A DNA stretch of 64,000 nt, from NCBI RefSeq assembly GCF_002269505.1, contig NZ_NQKQ01000026.1, positions 1 to 64,000 of the forward strand, read 5' to 3'. The translations under genes and the position numbers were made by a program. The stretch is from Pseudomonas fragi. Lineage in GTDB: Bacteria > Pseudomonadota > Gammaproteobacteria > Pseudomonadales > Pseudomonadaceae. Below the pieces are notes generated by a model that made no database searches, was not told the DNA's origin, and worked only from the letters and a program-made list of their open reading frames with translations. Within the stretch, counting starts at the first letter, position 1. Each line of letters begins with the position of its first letter. Shown here piece after piece: positions 44,201-52,163 of the stretch.

Positions 44201-45151
44201 TTACAACGCAAACGGCAGTTTTACGGTCACCGTCTGGCGCAAAGCCAGGCGCTTCTCGAATTCGCCCGGGTCGTGAATCAGCACGTCCTGACCGGCAAAG
44301 GTCTGGGCTGCGATCAGGCGCGACAGCCAGAACCGCACGCAGGCAATGCGCAGCATGGTCGGCCACAGCTCGGCCTCGGCGGCAGTGAACGGACGCAACG
44401 CGGCATAGGCGCCCAGCAGCGCACGGGCGCGGGGAGCGTCGATCTGACCGTCATCGTCTGCACACCAGTCATTCAGCGCAATTGCCACGTCGTACAGCAT
44501 CGGGCCCGAGCAGGCGTTGTAAAAGTCGATCAGCCCGGTCAGATGAGTGCCTTCGAACATCGCGTTATCGCGAAACAGGTCGCCATGCAGGTTGGCCCGG
44601 GGCAGTGCCAGAATCTGCGCCTTGCGCTCGGTTATTTCCTGTAGCGCCTTTTGCAGCAAATCTGCCGATTCAGGTGACAAATCAGCCATCAAGGCTGGCC
44701 CTTGCGCCAGCATCCAGTCCAGGCCGCGGTCTGTCTTGCGTTCCAGTACGTTGTCGCGGGTGGCGGTGTGCAAGTGGCCAAGCAATTCGCCAACCTGGGC
44801 GCAATGCTGGGCGTTGGCCTCACGGATATGCTTGCCCGCCAGGCGCGGCTGCAGCAATGCCGGCTTGCCCTTGAGCTCGCGCAAGGCCTGACCGTCAACG
44901 GTGCGCAAGGCAAAAGGCACCGGCAGATCGGCGTCATGCAGCACGTCCAGCAGCTCGATAAAGAACGGCATCTCTTTGACCGGCCCGCGCTCAACCAGGG
45001 TCAGGACAAATTCACCGCGCTCCAGGCTGATGAAGTAGTTGGTATTTTCGCTGCCCGCAGCAATCCCCTGGAAATCGAGCAAACGGCCGAGTTCATAAGG
45101 CGCAAGGAAGGTTTCCAACTCGCTGCGAGTCAGTGGGGTGAATACAGACAT
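44201..45151 (-). CDS. thrB: Homoserine kinase
   Basis: A 316-residue enzyme phosphorylating homoserine in threonine synthesis. It is the aminoglycoside-phosphotransferase-like type found in Pseudomonas, with the start MSVFTPLTRSELETFLAPYELG, the Brenner motif LHGDLFRDNAMFEG and the following LIDFYNACSGPMLYDVAI. It lies between the zinc genes and polA, as in P. aeruginosa. The DUF2782 gene is 56 bp upstream on the same strand. Confidence 0.95.
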   Translation of the reverse strand: MSVFTPLTRSELETFLAPYELGRLLDFQGIAAGSENTNYFISLERGEFVLTLVERGPVKEMPFFIELLDVLHDADLPVPFALRTVDGQALRELKGKPALLQPRLAGKHIREANAQHCAQVGELLGHLHTATRDNVLERKTDRGLDWMLAQGPALMADLSPESADLLQKALQEITERKAQILALPRANLHGDLFRDNAMFEGTHLTGLIDFYNACSGPMLYDVAIALNDWCADDDGQIDAPRARALLGAYAALRPFTAAEAELWPTMLRIACVRFWLSRLIAAQTFAGQDVLIHDPGEFEKRLALRQTVTVKLPFAL

Positions 45152-45207
45152 GATTTAAATTGCCAGTACGGGCGCCGCGTGAGGCGGCGCCAATTAAAGT
45201 TAAGACG

Positions 45208-45498
45208 CTACTTCCATTCGAAGATTTTCCACGAAGGAATCAGCATATCCGGCTGGTCGGAACGGATGTAATTGGCATCAGTACCATCAGCGCGTACCAG
45301 GAAGTACGGTTTGCCCCCTTTTGGGGTGACCTTGATGGCGTACAGGAAACCGTTTTGACGGTACTCCTGAATGGTTTTATCGCCTTCCGTGCGAATGGTT
45401 ACATCTGGATCGGCGGTGACTGCTTCATCTGCTGCGAAGGTTACCAGCGGAGTGAGTGCAAACAAACCGGTCAGCAACAGGCGATTGAGTGTGCGCAT
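45208..45498 (-). CDS. DUF2782 domain-containing exported protein
   Basis: A 96-residue protein with a signal peptide (MRTLNRLLLTGLFALTPLVTFAADE) and a small domain with VTIRTEGDKTIQEYRQNGFLYA and IKVTPKGGKPYFLVRADG, matching DUF2782. The function is unknown. It is divergent from polA and usually found at this location in Pseudomonas. Confidence 0.9.
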   Translation of the reverse strand: MRTLNRLLLTGLFALTPLVTFAADEAVTADPDVTIRTEGDKTIQEYRQNGFLYAIKVTPKGGKPYFLVRADGTDANYIRSDQPDMLIPSWKIFEWK

Positions 45499-45572
45499 GA
45501 TAACCTTGTCCCTTTGTCGTCATTGGTCCGGACATTCTAGCGCCGGACTCGCCGAAAAGGTTGATCCTGCTC

Positions 45573-48341
45573 ATGAGCCAAGCTCCCCTCGTCCTGGTGG
45601 ACGGTTCTTCATATCTGTACCGCGCCTTCCACGCGCTGCCGCCGCTGACTACGTCCAAGGGGCTGCCGACCGGCGCCGTAAAGGGCGTGTTGAACATGCT
45701 CAAAAGCCTGCGCAAGCAGTACCCGGACAGCCCGTTCGCGGTAGTTTTCGACGCTAAGGGCGGGACATTTCGCGATGACATGTACGCCGAGTACAAGGCC
45801 AATCGTCCGAGCATGCCCGATGATATGCGGGTACAAATCGAGCCTTTGCACGCCAGCGTGATCGCGCTGGGTTTCCCCTTGCTGTGCGTAGAGGGCGTGG
45901 AAGCCGACGATGTCATCGGTACGCTGGCCCGCAGCAGCGCTGCTGCTGATCGACCAGTGGTCATTTCCACCGGTGATAAAGACATGGCCCAGCTGGTTGA
46001 TGGCCACATCACGCTGGTTAACACCATGACCGGCAGCGTGATGGACATCGAGGGCGTTAAAGAAAAATTTGGCGTTTCACCCGAGCAGATCATCGACTAC
46101 CTCGCGCTGATGGGCGATTCGTCTGACAACATTCCAGGCGTGCCAGGTATTGGTCCCAAGACAGCGTCCGGCTTGTTGGTGGGCGTAGGCGGTGGTTTGG
46201 TCGATCTGTACGAAAAGCTCGATATCGTGCCGACCCTGCCCATTCGCGGCGCCAAAAACTTGCCTGCCAAACTCGAAGAACATCGCGAAATGGCGTTTTT
46301 GTCCTATCAGTTGGCGACGATCAAGATCGATGTGCCGCTGGATATCGGCCTGGAAGACTTGCACCTCAAGGCGCCTGACTGCGAAAAGCTGATTGAGCTG
46401 TACACCGAACTTGAGTTCAAAAGCTGGATTGCCGAAGTTGAGCGCGAGGCCAAGCGTGCCGGGCAGGTGATTGTGCATGAGGCTCCTGAAGCGCCCGCCG
46501 AAGCGGAGCAGCAGTACGAGACCATCCTCGACCAAGCCCGTTTTGATGTGTGGCTAAAAAAACTCAACGACGCCAAATTGATTGCCTTTGACACCGAAAC
46601 CACCGGCCTGGACGCGCAGCAAGCGCAGCTGGTGGGCCTGTCGTTCGCGGTCAAGCCTGGCGAAGCGGCTTACATTCCATTGACCCATTCCTACATGGGC
46701 GTACCCGAGCAACTGGATCGCGACACGGTATTGCGTGCCCTCAAGCCGCTGCTGGAAGACCCGAGCAAAGCCAAGGTCGGACAACACGCCAAGTACGACA
46801 TGAATATTCTGGCCAACTGCGCCATTGGTGGCGATCAAGCGTGCGGGATCATGGTACAGGGCGTTGCCTACGACACCATGCTGGAGTCCTATGTGCTCGA
46901 CTCCACCGGCAGCCGCCACGATATGGACAGCCTGGCCCTCAAGTACCTGGGCCACACCACCACGAGCTTCCAGGACATTGCCGGCAAGGGCGTCAAGCAA
47001 CTGACCTTCGACCAGATTTCCCTGGAGCAGGCCGGGCCGTATGCGGCCGAAGATGCCGACGTGACCTTGCGCCTGCACCATGTGCTGCATGAAAAGCTCG
47101 CGGCAATCCCCAGCCTGAACAGCGTACTGACAGACATCGAGATGCCGCTGGTGCCGGTGCTGGCGCGCATTGAACGCCAGGGCGCGCTGGTGGATGCCAA
47201 CCTGCTGGGTATCCAGAGTGTTGAGCTGGGTGACAAGCTGGTTGCGCTTGAGCGTGAGGCTTTTGCCATTGCCGGTGAGGAGTTCAACCTGAGCTCACCC
47301 AAGCAACTGGGTGTGATTCTGTACGAAAAACTCGGTCTGCCAATCATCAGCAAAACAGCCAAAGGTCAGCCTTCGACTGCCGAAGCCGTGCTGGCGGAGC
47401 TGGCCGAGCAGGACTTCCCGCTGCCCAAGGTGCTGATGCAGTACCGCTCGATGAGCAAGCTGAAGAGCACTTACACCGATCGCCTGCCGGAGCAGATCAA
47501 CCCTCGTACGGGCCGTATCCACACCTCCTACCACCAGGCCGTCACGGCGACCGGTCGTTTGTCTTCAAGTGATCCAAACTTGCAGAACATTCCGATCCGT
47601 ACCGCCGAAGGTCGTCGGATCCGTCAGGCATTTGTGGCCCCCAAAGGCTACAAACTGCTGGCGGCCGACTACTCGCAAATCGAGCTGCGGATCATGGCTC
47701 ACCTGGCCAAGGACGAAGGTTTGCTGCATGCCTTCCGCAACAACCTGGACGTGCACAGCGCCACCGCTGCCGAGGTATTCGGGGTTGATCTGGCGGACGT
47801 CACCACGGATCAGCGCCGCAGCGCCAAGGCCATCAACTTCGGTCTGATCTACGGCATGAGCGCCTTTGGCCTGGCCAAACAGATCGGCGTCGACCGCAAA
47901 CAATCCCAGGCCTACATCGACCGTTACTTTGCGCGCTATCCGGGGGTTCTGGACTACATGGAGCGCACGCGCACCCAGGCTGCCGAGCAAGGCTATGTCG
48001 AGACCATTTTCGGTCGTCGCCTGTATCTGCCGGAAATCAACGCGAAAAACCCGGCGTTGCGCAAAGGCGCAGAGCGTACGGCGATCAACGCACCGATGCA
48101 GGGAACGGCGGCCGATATCATCAAAAAAGCCATGGTGTCTGTGGATAACTGGCTCAGCGCCTCAGGCCTCGATGCCCGCGTCATCCTGCAAGTACACGAT
48201 GAACTGGTGCTCGAAGTGCGTGAAGACCTGGTGGACCAGGTGCGTGATGAAGTGCGGGTGCATATGAGTGACGCAGCGAAGCTGGATGTGCCGCTGCTGG
48301 TTGAAGTGGGTGTGGGCAACAACTGGGATGAGGCGCACTAA
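45573..48341 (+). CDS. polA: DNA polymerase I
   Basis: A 922-residue three-domain enzyme for Okazaki-fragment maturation and repair. The 5'-3' exonuclease is at about 1-290 (LVLVDGSSYLYRAFHALPP; GDSSDNIPGVPGIGPKTAS), the proofreading exonuclease at about 310-510 (IAFDTETTGLDAQ) and the polymerase at about 520-922 (DYSQIELRIMAHL, RRSAKAINFGLIYGMSAFGL, QVHDELVLEV). The ATG at 45573 (MSQAPLVLVDG) is the family start. Confidence 0.98.
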   Translation: MSQAPLVLVDGSSYLYRAFHALPPLTTSKGLPTGAVKGVLNMLKSLRKQYPDSPFAVVFDAKGGTFRDDMYAEYKANRPSMPDDMRVQIEPLHASVIALGFPLLCVEGVEADDVIGTLARSSAAADRPVVISTGDKDMAQLVDGHITLVNTMTGSVMDIEGVKEKFGVSPEQIIDYLALMGDSSDNIPGVPGIGPKTASGLLVGVGGGLVDLYEKLDIVPTLPIRGAKNLPAKLEEHREMAFLSYQLATIKIDVPLDIGLEDLHLKAPDCEKLIELYTELEFKSWIAEVEREAKRAGQVIVHEAPEAPAEAEQQYETILDQARFDVWLKKLNDAKLIAFDTETTGLDAQQAQLVGLSFAVKPGEAAYIPLTHSYMGVPEQLDRDTVLRALKPLLEDPSKAKVGQHAKYDMNILANCAIGGDQACGIMVQGVAYDTMLESYVLDSTGSRHDMDSLALKYLGHTTTSFQDIAGKGVKQLTFDQISLEQAGPYAAEDADVTLRLHHVLHEKLAAIPSLNSVLTDIEMPLVPVLARIERQGALVDANLLGIQSVELGDKLVALEREAFAIAGEEFNLSSPKQLGVILYEKLGLPIISKTAKGQPSTAEAVLAELAEQDFPLPKVLMQYRSMSKLKSTYTDRLPEQINPRTGRIHTSYHQAVTATGRLSSSDPNLQNIPIRTAEGRRIRQAFVAPKGYKLLAADYSQIELRIMAHLAKDEGLLHAFRNNLDVHSATAAEVFGVDLADVTTDQRRSAKAINFGLIYGMSAFGLAKQIGVDRKQSQAYIDRYFARYPGVLDYMERTRTQAAEQGYVETIFGRRLYLPEINAKNPALRKGAERTAINAPMQGTAADIIKKAMVSVDNWLSASGLDARVILQVHDELVLEVREDLVDQVRDEVRVHMSDAAKLDVPLLVEVGVGNNWDEAH

Positions 48342-48355
48342 AACCACGGGGTTTG

Positions 48356-48434
48356 GTAGTCGCTGCCGAGGCACGAAGGCTGCGAGCTCTTAAAGATCAA
48401 GGGCTCGCAGCCTTCGTGCCTCGGCAGCGACTAC
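48356..48434. repeat. Perfect 32-bp inverted repeat (R6)
   Basis: GTAGTCGCTGCCGAGGCACG... (48356-48387) is mirrored exactly by 48403-48434, with a 15-base loop. The arms match the repeat at 44107 over their full length. It follows polA by 14 bp and probably ends its transcript, just upstream of the ErsA-like promoter. Confidence 0.92.
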
Positions 48435-48498
48435 ACGTTTTTACAGCTTGCCGCCTGGTCTGCAAGCGGGCTTATTCCAAAGAGTTTTTAGGCTCCCG

Positions 48499-48525
48499 GA
48501 ACTAAATCTGCCAACACCACTCAGA
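48499..48525 (+). promoter_or_regulatory. AlgU (sigma-22/sigma-E) type promoter
   Basis: GAACTA (48499-48504) and TCAGA (48521-48525) are separated by exactly 16 bases, matching the AlgU consensus GAACTT-N16/17-TCTGA. It predicts a transcript start near 48532 and drives the ErsA-like sRNA. In P. aeruginosa, ersA is AlgU-dependent. Confidence 0.7.
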
Positions 48526-48531
48526 TTTATT

Positions 48532-48663
48532 GAATGGGTGGTGAAGCCCTTCAAAGCTCCTAATGTTGTGTTAAGTGTTGGCAGATATCTGAACCCCGCC
48601 CTAGCGGTTCAGTACTTGAACCCCGGACCTCCTTCCCCCCATGCGAAGTCCGGGGTTTTTTTT
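48532..48663 (+). ncRNA. ersA: ErsA-like envelope-stress small RNA
   Basis: The gap between polA and engB holds a transcript unit of about 130 bases with no ORF: an AlgU-type promoter, then a hairpin TGAACC...GGTTCA (about 48591-48612), then a terminator with a C-rich loop (CTCCTTCCCCCC, 48629-48640). The location, length and promoter class match ErsA of P. aeruginosa; in E. coli this locus encodes Spot 42. ErsA uses C-rich single-stranded bases to pair with ribosome sites. The 5' end is estimated from the promoter. Confidence 0.72.
48619..48663 (+). terminator. Terminator of the ErsA-like RNA
   Basis: Stem AACCCCGGAC (48619-48628) pairs with GTCCGGGGTT (48648-48657), followed by T8 (48656-48663). 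The loop of 19 bases is unusually long and C-rich, as expected if it also serves as a target-pairing site. In the opposite direction (engB) the T-run is only two bases. Confidence 0.85.
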
Positions 48664-48675
48664 GCCTGCGATGTG

Positions 48676-49326
48676 TTACTCGTCGGCTTCAACCAGTTCT
48701 TCGCCTTTGTTCGGCAGTTCCATCCAGCGTGCCAGCACGGTGTACGCCTCTTCCAGGCCCATGCGCTTTGGCGTGGAGAACAACTGGATAGTGACGGCAT
48801 CACCCCATTGCTTGCGAATGTCCGACTGGATTTTAAGCAGCGTATTTTTTGCAGCGCCGTACGTCAGTTTGTCGGCTTTGGTCAGCAAAATATGCATTGG
48901 CATGCCGCTGGACACGGTCCAATCCAGCATCAAAAGGTCGAAATCGGTCATTGGATGACGGATATCCATCATCAAGATCACGCCCTTGAGGCTTTCACGG
49001 CTGCCGAAATACGCCTCAAGGTGACGCTGCCAGTGCAATTTCAGCGGGATCGGCACCTTGGCATAACCGTAACCCGGCAGGTCGACCAGACGACGTTCTT
49101 CGTCCAGTTTGAAGAAGTTCAGCAACTGAGTGCGGCCCGGAGTTTTCGACGTGCGCGCCAGGCTGGCGTGGGTCAAAGTGTTGAGGGCACTGGACTTGCC
49201 GGCGTTGGAACGCCCGGCAAACGCGACTTCGTAGCCTTCGTCATCGGGGCATTGATCGACTTTGGCAGCGCTGAGCATGAAGGTGGCCTGTTGGCACAGA
49301 CCGAGAATGGGGTTCTTGAGTTGCAT
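48676..49326 (-). CDS. engB: Ribosome biogenesis GTPase EngB (YihA)
   Basis: A 216-residue TrmE-Era-EngA-EngB-type GTPase needed for 50S assembly. G1 is GRSNAGKSS (about 38-46), G3 is DLPGYGYA (about 86-93), G4 is LTKADKL (about 154-160). The C-terminal tail is acidic. Convergent with polA and the ErsA-like RNA. Confidence 0.96.
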   Translation of the reverse strand: MQLKNPILGLCQQATFMLSAAKVDQCPDDEGYEVAFAGRSNAGKSSALNTLTHASLARTSKTPGRTQLLNFFKLDEERRLVDLPGYGYAKVPIPLKLHWQRHLEAYFGSRESLKGVILMMDIRHPMTDFDLLMLDWTVSSGMPMHILLTKADKLTYGAAKNTLLKIQSDIRKQWGDAVTIQLFSTPKRMGLEEAYTVLARWMELPNKGEELVEADE

Positions 49327-49375
49327 GGGATTTCCGATGTGAGCGGCGTCAGGAATGGACGCGGCGAGCGTGTCG

Positions 49376-49404
49376 TTTCCGTTTCAGTGACGCCAGTATA
49401 TAAT
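49376..49404 (+). promoter_or_regulatory. Candidate sigma-70 promoter for the cytochrome genes
   Basis: A perfect TATAAT at 49399-49404 has only a weak -35 (TTTCCG, 49376-49381) 17 bases upstream. It points toward the broken c5-type gene and cytochrome c4. It lies between the engB start and that pseudogene. Confidence 0.4.
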
Positions 49405-49515
49405 GCCGCAGATTTTGTGTGCGCTTTGTCCCAGCGTAGGATGAAGAACACGGGAGCGAAAACCCAGGTTGCGCATTAGAACGCAGCAGGCTCCCAACCC
49501 TGAAAAGGTCGTTTT

Positions 49516-49763
49516 ATGACTGCTGGTACCGGTGTCTTGATGCCACGTTACAGCATTCAGGCTACACAGGATCCGGAAGCCGTGTACAACCGCGTTTGTA
49601 TTGTCTGCCATGCAGGTCAGCTTATCGGCCAAGGTTAGAGCAGGGTATGGAGGCGCTGGTGCAACACGTGACCCAGGGTTTCAAGGCGATGCCGCCGCGT
49701 GGTTTGTGCATGGACTGCAGTGTCGAGGATCACCGAACTGTCCTACAGTGGATAAGCGAGTGA
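49516..49763 (+). pseudogene. Decayed cytochrome c5 family gene
   Basis: Two pieces in different frames. The first, from ATG 49516, reads MTAGTGVLMPRYSIQATQDP and later VYNRVCIVCHAGQL before a TAG at 49636. The second continues in another frame as PRLEQGMEALVQHVTQGF, MPPRGLCMDCSVED and QWISE, ending TGA 49761-49763. Together they make one cytochrome c5-type protein (heme motif CIVCH, and the C-terminal CMDC) with about ten residues missing at the junction and no hydrophobic signal peptide at the start. The gene normally precedes cytochrome c4 in Pseudomonas. A sequencing error cannot be excluded. Confidence 0.75.
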
Positions 49764-49809
49764 GCCCGGCCCAGAACTCTTTAACCCTTAGCCGTAGTTG
49801 GATTAGCTG

Positions 49810-50430
49810 ATGAACAAATTACTCGTGAGTCTGCTGTTGACCTTGGGCGTCAGCGGTATTGCCCAGGCTGCAAGCACCGCTGTGGTAGGTGATGCTGCTG
49901 CAGGTCAGGCAAAAACCGCTGTATGTGGCGCTTGTCACGGTCCGGACGGCAATAGCATGGCCCCAAACTTCCCCAAGCTGGCCGGGCAAGGTGATCGTTA
50001 CCTGCTCAAGCAGTTGCATGAAATCAAGGACGGCAAGCGTCAGGTGCTGGAAATGACCGGCCTGCTGGCGAACCTGAACGATCAGGACCTTGCCGACATC
50101 GCTGCCTACTACTCAAGCCAGAAAGGTTCGGTGGGTGCTGCTGACCCGGCACTGGTTGCCCAGGGTGAAGCCCTGTTCCGTGGTGGCAACCTTGAGAAAG
50201 GCATGCCAGCGTGCATCGGCTGCCACTCACCTGACGGCCAGGGTCTCGCTGCTGCCGGTTTCCCGCATCTGGGTGGCCAACACGCCAGCTATATCGAGAA
50301 GCAACTGACAGACTTCCGTGAAGGCGATCGCACCAACGATGGCGACTCGATGATCATGCGCGGCATCGCGGCCAAAATGAGCAACAAGGATATCAAGGCG
50401 CTGGCCAGCTATATTCAAGGCCTGCACTAA
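49810..50430 (+). CDS. Cytochrome c4 (diheme)
   Basis: A 206-residue periplasmic diheme electron carrier. The signal peptide (MNKLLVSLLLTLGVSGIAQA) is followed by two homologous halves, each with a heme site: CGACH (39-43) and CIGCH (about 136-140), and Met ligands in NSMAPNFPKLAGQ and GDSMIMRGIAAKM. It supplies electrons to terminal oxidases. It follows the broken c5-type gene by 46 bp. Confidence 0.95.
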   Translation: MNKLLVSLLLTLGVSGIAQAASTAVVGDAAAGQAKTAVCGACHGPDGNSMAPNFPKLAGQGDRYLLKQLHEIKDGKRQVLEMTGLLANLNDQDLADIAAYYSSQKGSVGAADPALVAQGEALFRGGNLEKGMPACIGCHSPDGQGLAAAGFPHLGGQHASYIEKQLTDFREGDRTNDGDSMIMRGIAAKMSNKDIKALASYIQGLH

Positions 50431-50508
50431 GGTCTGTACGGTCGGCGGGGCCAGGTCTTGATACCAGTGGTCACGTTAACGATCGTTTAATCCTTGAATG
50501 TGAACCTC

Positions 50509-50533
50509 AAAGGGCAGCTTCGGCTGCCCTTTT
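50509..50533 (+). terminator. Terminator after cytochrome c4
   Basis: AAAGGGCAGC-TTCG-GCTGCCCTTTT is a 10-bp stem with a stable UUCG tetraloop followed by T4. It lies 78 bp after the cytochrome c4 stop and before dsbA. Confidence 0.9.
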
Positions 50534-50630
50534 GCATCGCGTCTACAGTTACACTATCGAACTCAAGCCAGCATGGACCTGTCTGAATACAGGTCACGTT
50601 GATATGACCTTATCTGTCCAGGAGTAAAGC

Positions 50631-51269
50631 ATGCGTAATCTGATTCTCAGCGCCGCTCTCGTCAGTGCCAGCCTGTTTGGCATGACCGCTCAAGCTGCCG
50701 AGCCGCTTGAAGCGGGCAAACAATATGTAGAGCTGAGCAGCGCCGTTCCGGTTGCCGTGCCTGGCAAGATCGAAGTTGTCGAACTGTTCTGGTATGGCTG
50801 CCCGCATTGCTTCGCGTTCGAGCCAACCATCAACCCGTGGGCAGAAAAACTGCCGGCCGACGTGAGTTTCGTACGCATCCCTGCCATGTTTGGCGGGATC
50901 TGGAATGTTCATGGCCAATTGTTCATCACCCTTGAAGCCATGGGCGTTGAAAACAAGGTTCACAAAGCCGTGTTCCAGGCCATCCACGATGGTAAAAAAC
51001 TGGCTACCCCAGAGGAAATGGCTGATTTCCTCGCGGGTGAAGGCATCGATAAAGACAAGTTCCTGAGCACTTACAACTCGTTTGCCGTCAAAGGCAAGGT
51101 TGAAGACGCCAAGAAGAAGGCACAGGCCTATCAAATCTCCGGCGTACCGACCATGGTCGTCAACGGCAAGTACCGCTTCGACCTGGGCACTGCCGGTGGC
51201 CCTGAGGGCGCATTGAGCGTTGCCGACCAGCTGATCGCCAAAGAGCGTGCAGCGGGCGCAAAAAACTAA
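50631..51269 (+). CDS. dsbA: Thiol:disulfide interchange protein DsbA
   Basis: A 212-residue periplasmic oxidase that puts disulfide bonds into exported proteins. The signal peptide (MRNLILSAALVSASLFGMTAQA) precedes the active site CPHC (residues 57-60) in ELFWYGCPHCFAFEP, and the cis-proline loop QISGVPTMVVNGKY. An AGGAG site precedes the ATG. The endonuclease-like gene follows 15 bp downstream. Confidence 0.97.
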   Translation: MRNLILSAALVSASLFGMTAQAAEPLEAGKQYVELSSAVPVAVPGKIEVVELFWYGCPHCFAFEPTINPWAEKLPADVSFVRIPAMFGGIWNVHGQLFITLEAMGVENKVHKAVFQAIHDGKKLATPEEMADFLAGEGIDKDKFLSTYNSFAVKGKVEDAKKKAQAYQISGVPTMVVNGKYRFDLGTAGGPEGALSVADQLIAKERAAGAKN

Positions 51270-51284
51270 GCGGCGCCCTCGCCC

Positions 51285-52163
51285 ATGCTCCGCTGGAAAG
51301 GCGAGCGAAGCGTTGGTCTGCATGAGCCGCAGATTAACGAAGATCATCTGGCGTCCTGCGGGATGCCGGATGATCGGCGTTTACGACTGCTCAGTTTCAA
51401 TATCCAGGTGGGTAACAGCACCCAGGGTTACCGGCATTACCTGACCCGCAGTTGGCAGCATGTATTGCCCCACAAAGGGCGGGCCGGCAACCTGGAACGC
51501 ATTGGTGACTTGCTCAGCGACTTCGATCTGGTCGCCCTGCAAGAAGCCGATGGTGGTAGTCATCGTTCCGGATACATCAATCAGGTCAAGTATCTTGCCC
51601 AGCAGGGCGAATTCCCCTACTGGTATCAACAACTCAATCGCAATCTCGGGCGTCTGGCCCAACACAGCAATGGCGTGCTCAGCCGGTTGCGTCCTGCCGC
51701 GATTGAAGACCACCCCTTGCCCGGCCCTGCGGGGCGTGGTGCGATTCTGGTGCGCTTTGGAGACGGCCCCGATGCATTGGTGGTGGTGGTTATGCACTTG
51801 GCACTGGGGACAAAAACCCGCACCCGGCAGTTGGCCTATATTCGCGAGTTGATTGGCGGTTATCAGCATCAGGTGTTGATGGGCGACATGAACACCCATG
51901 CCAACGACCTGCTGCACACATCACCACTGCGTGACCTCGGGTTGTTGGCACCGCAGATGGAGGCCACCTTCCCCAGTTGGCGCCCGCAACGTTGCCTTGA
52001 TCATATTTTGCTCAGCCCTAGCCTGACCCTTGAGCGCGTTCAGGTACTGGACCAGCCAATCTCGGACCATCTGCCGGTGGCTGTAGACATCCGTCTGCCA
52101 GGTTCTATCGGCGTTGACTCGCAGCTAGCGTTGCGCCCGTCTGATAACGAGCCCAAGGCATGA
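51285..52163 (+). CDS. Endonuclease/exonuclease/phosphatase family protein
   Basis: A 292-residue EEP-fold metal-dependent hydrolase. Motifs are LLSFNIQVGN (about 34-43), LVALQEADGGSH with the metal-binding Glu, LMGDMNTHAND (about 202-212) and the C-terminal SDHLPV. The substrate may be DNA, a lipid or a phosphoester; it is not predictable. It overlaps the diguanylate cyclase gene (ATGA), and dsbA is immediately upstream. Confidence 0.88.
   Translation: MLRWKGERSVGLHEPQINEDHLASCGMPDDRRLRLLSFNIQVGNSTQGYRHYLTRSWQHVLPHKGRAGNLERIGDLLSDFDLVALQEADGGSHRSGYINQVKYLAQQGEFPYWYQQLNRNLGRLAQHSNGVLSRLRPAAIEDHPLPGPAGRGAILVRFGDGPDALVVVVMHLALGTKTRTRQLAYIRELIGGYQHQVLMGDMNTHANDLLHTSPLRDLGLLAPQMEATFPSWRPQRCLDHILLSPSLTLERVQVLDQPISDHLPVAVDIRLPGSIGVDSQLALRPSDNEPKA

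Noticed and set aside
49384..49632. 82-codon minus-strand frame over the cytochrome c5 remnant
   Set aside because: It overlaps the clear coding remains on the plus strand and has no independent support.
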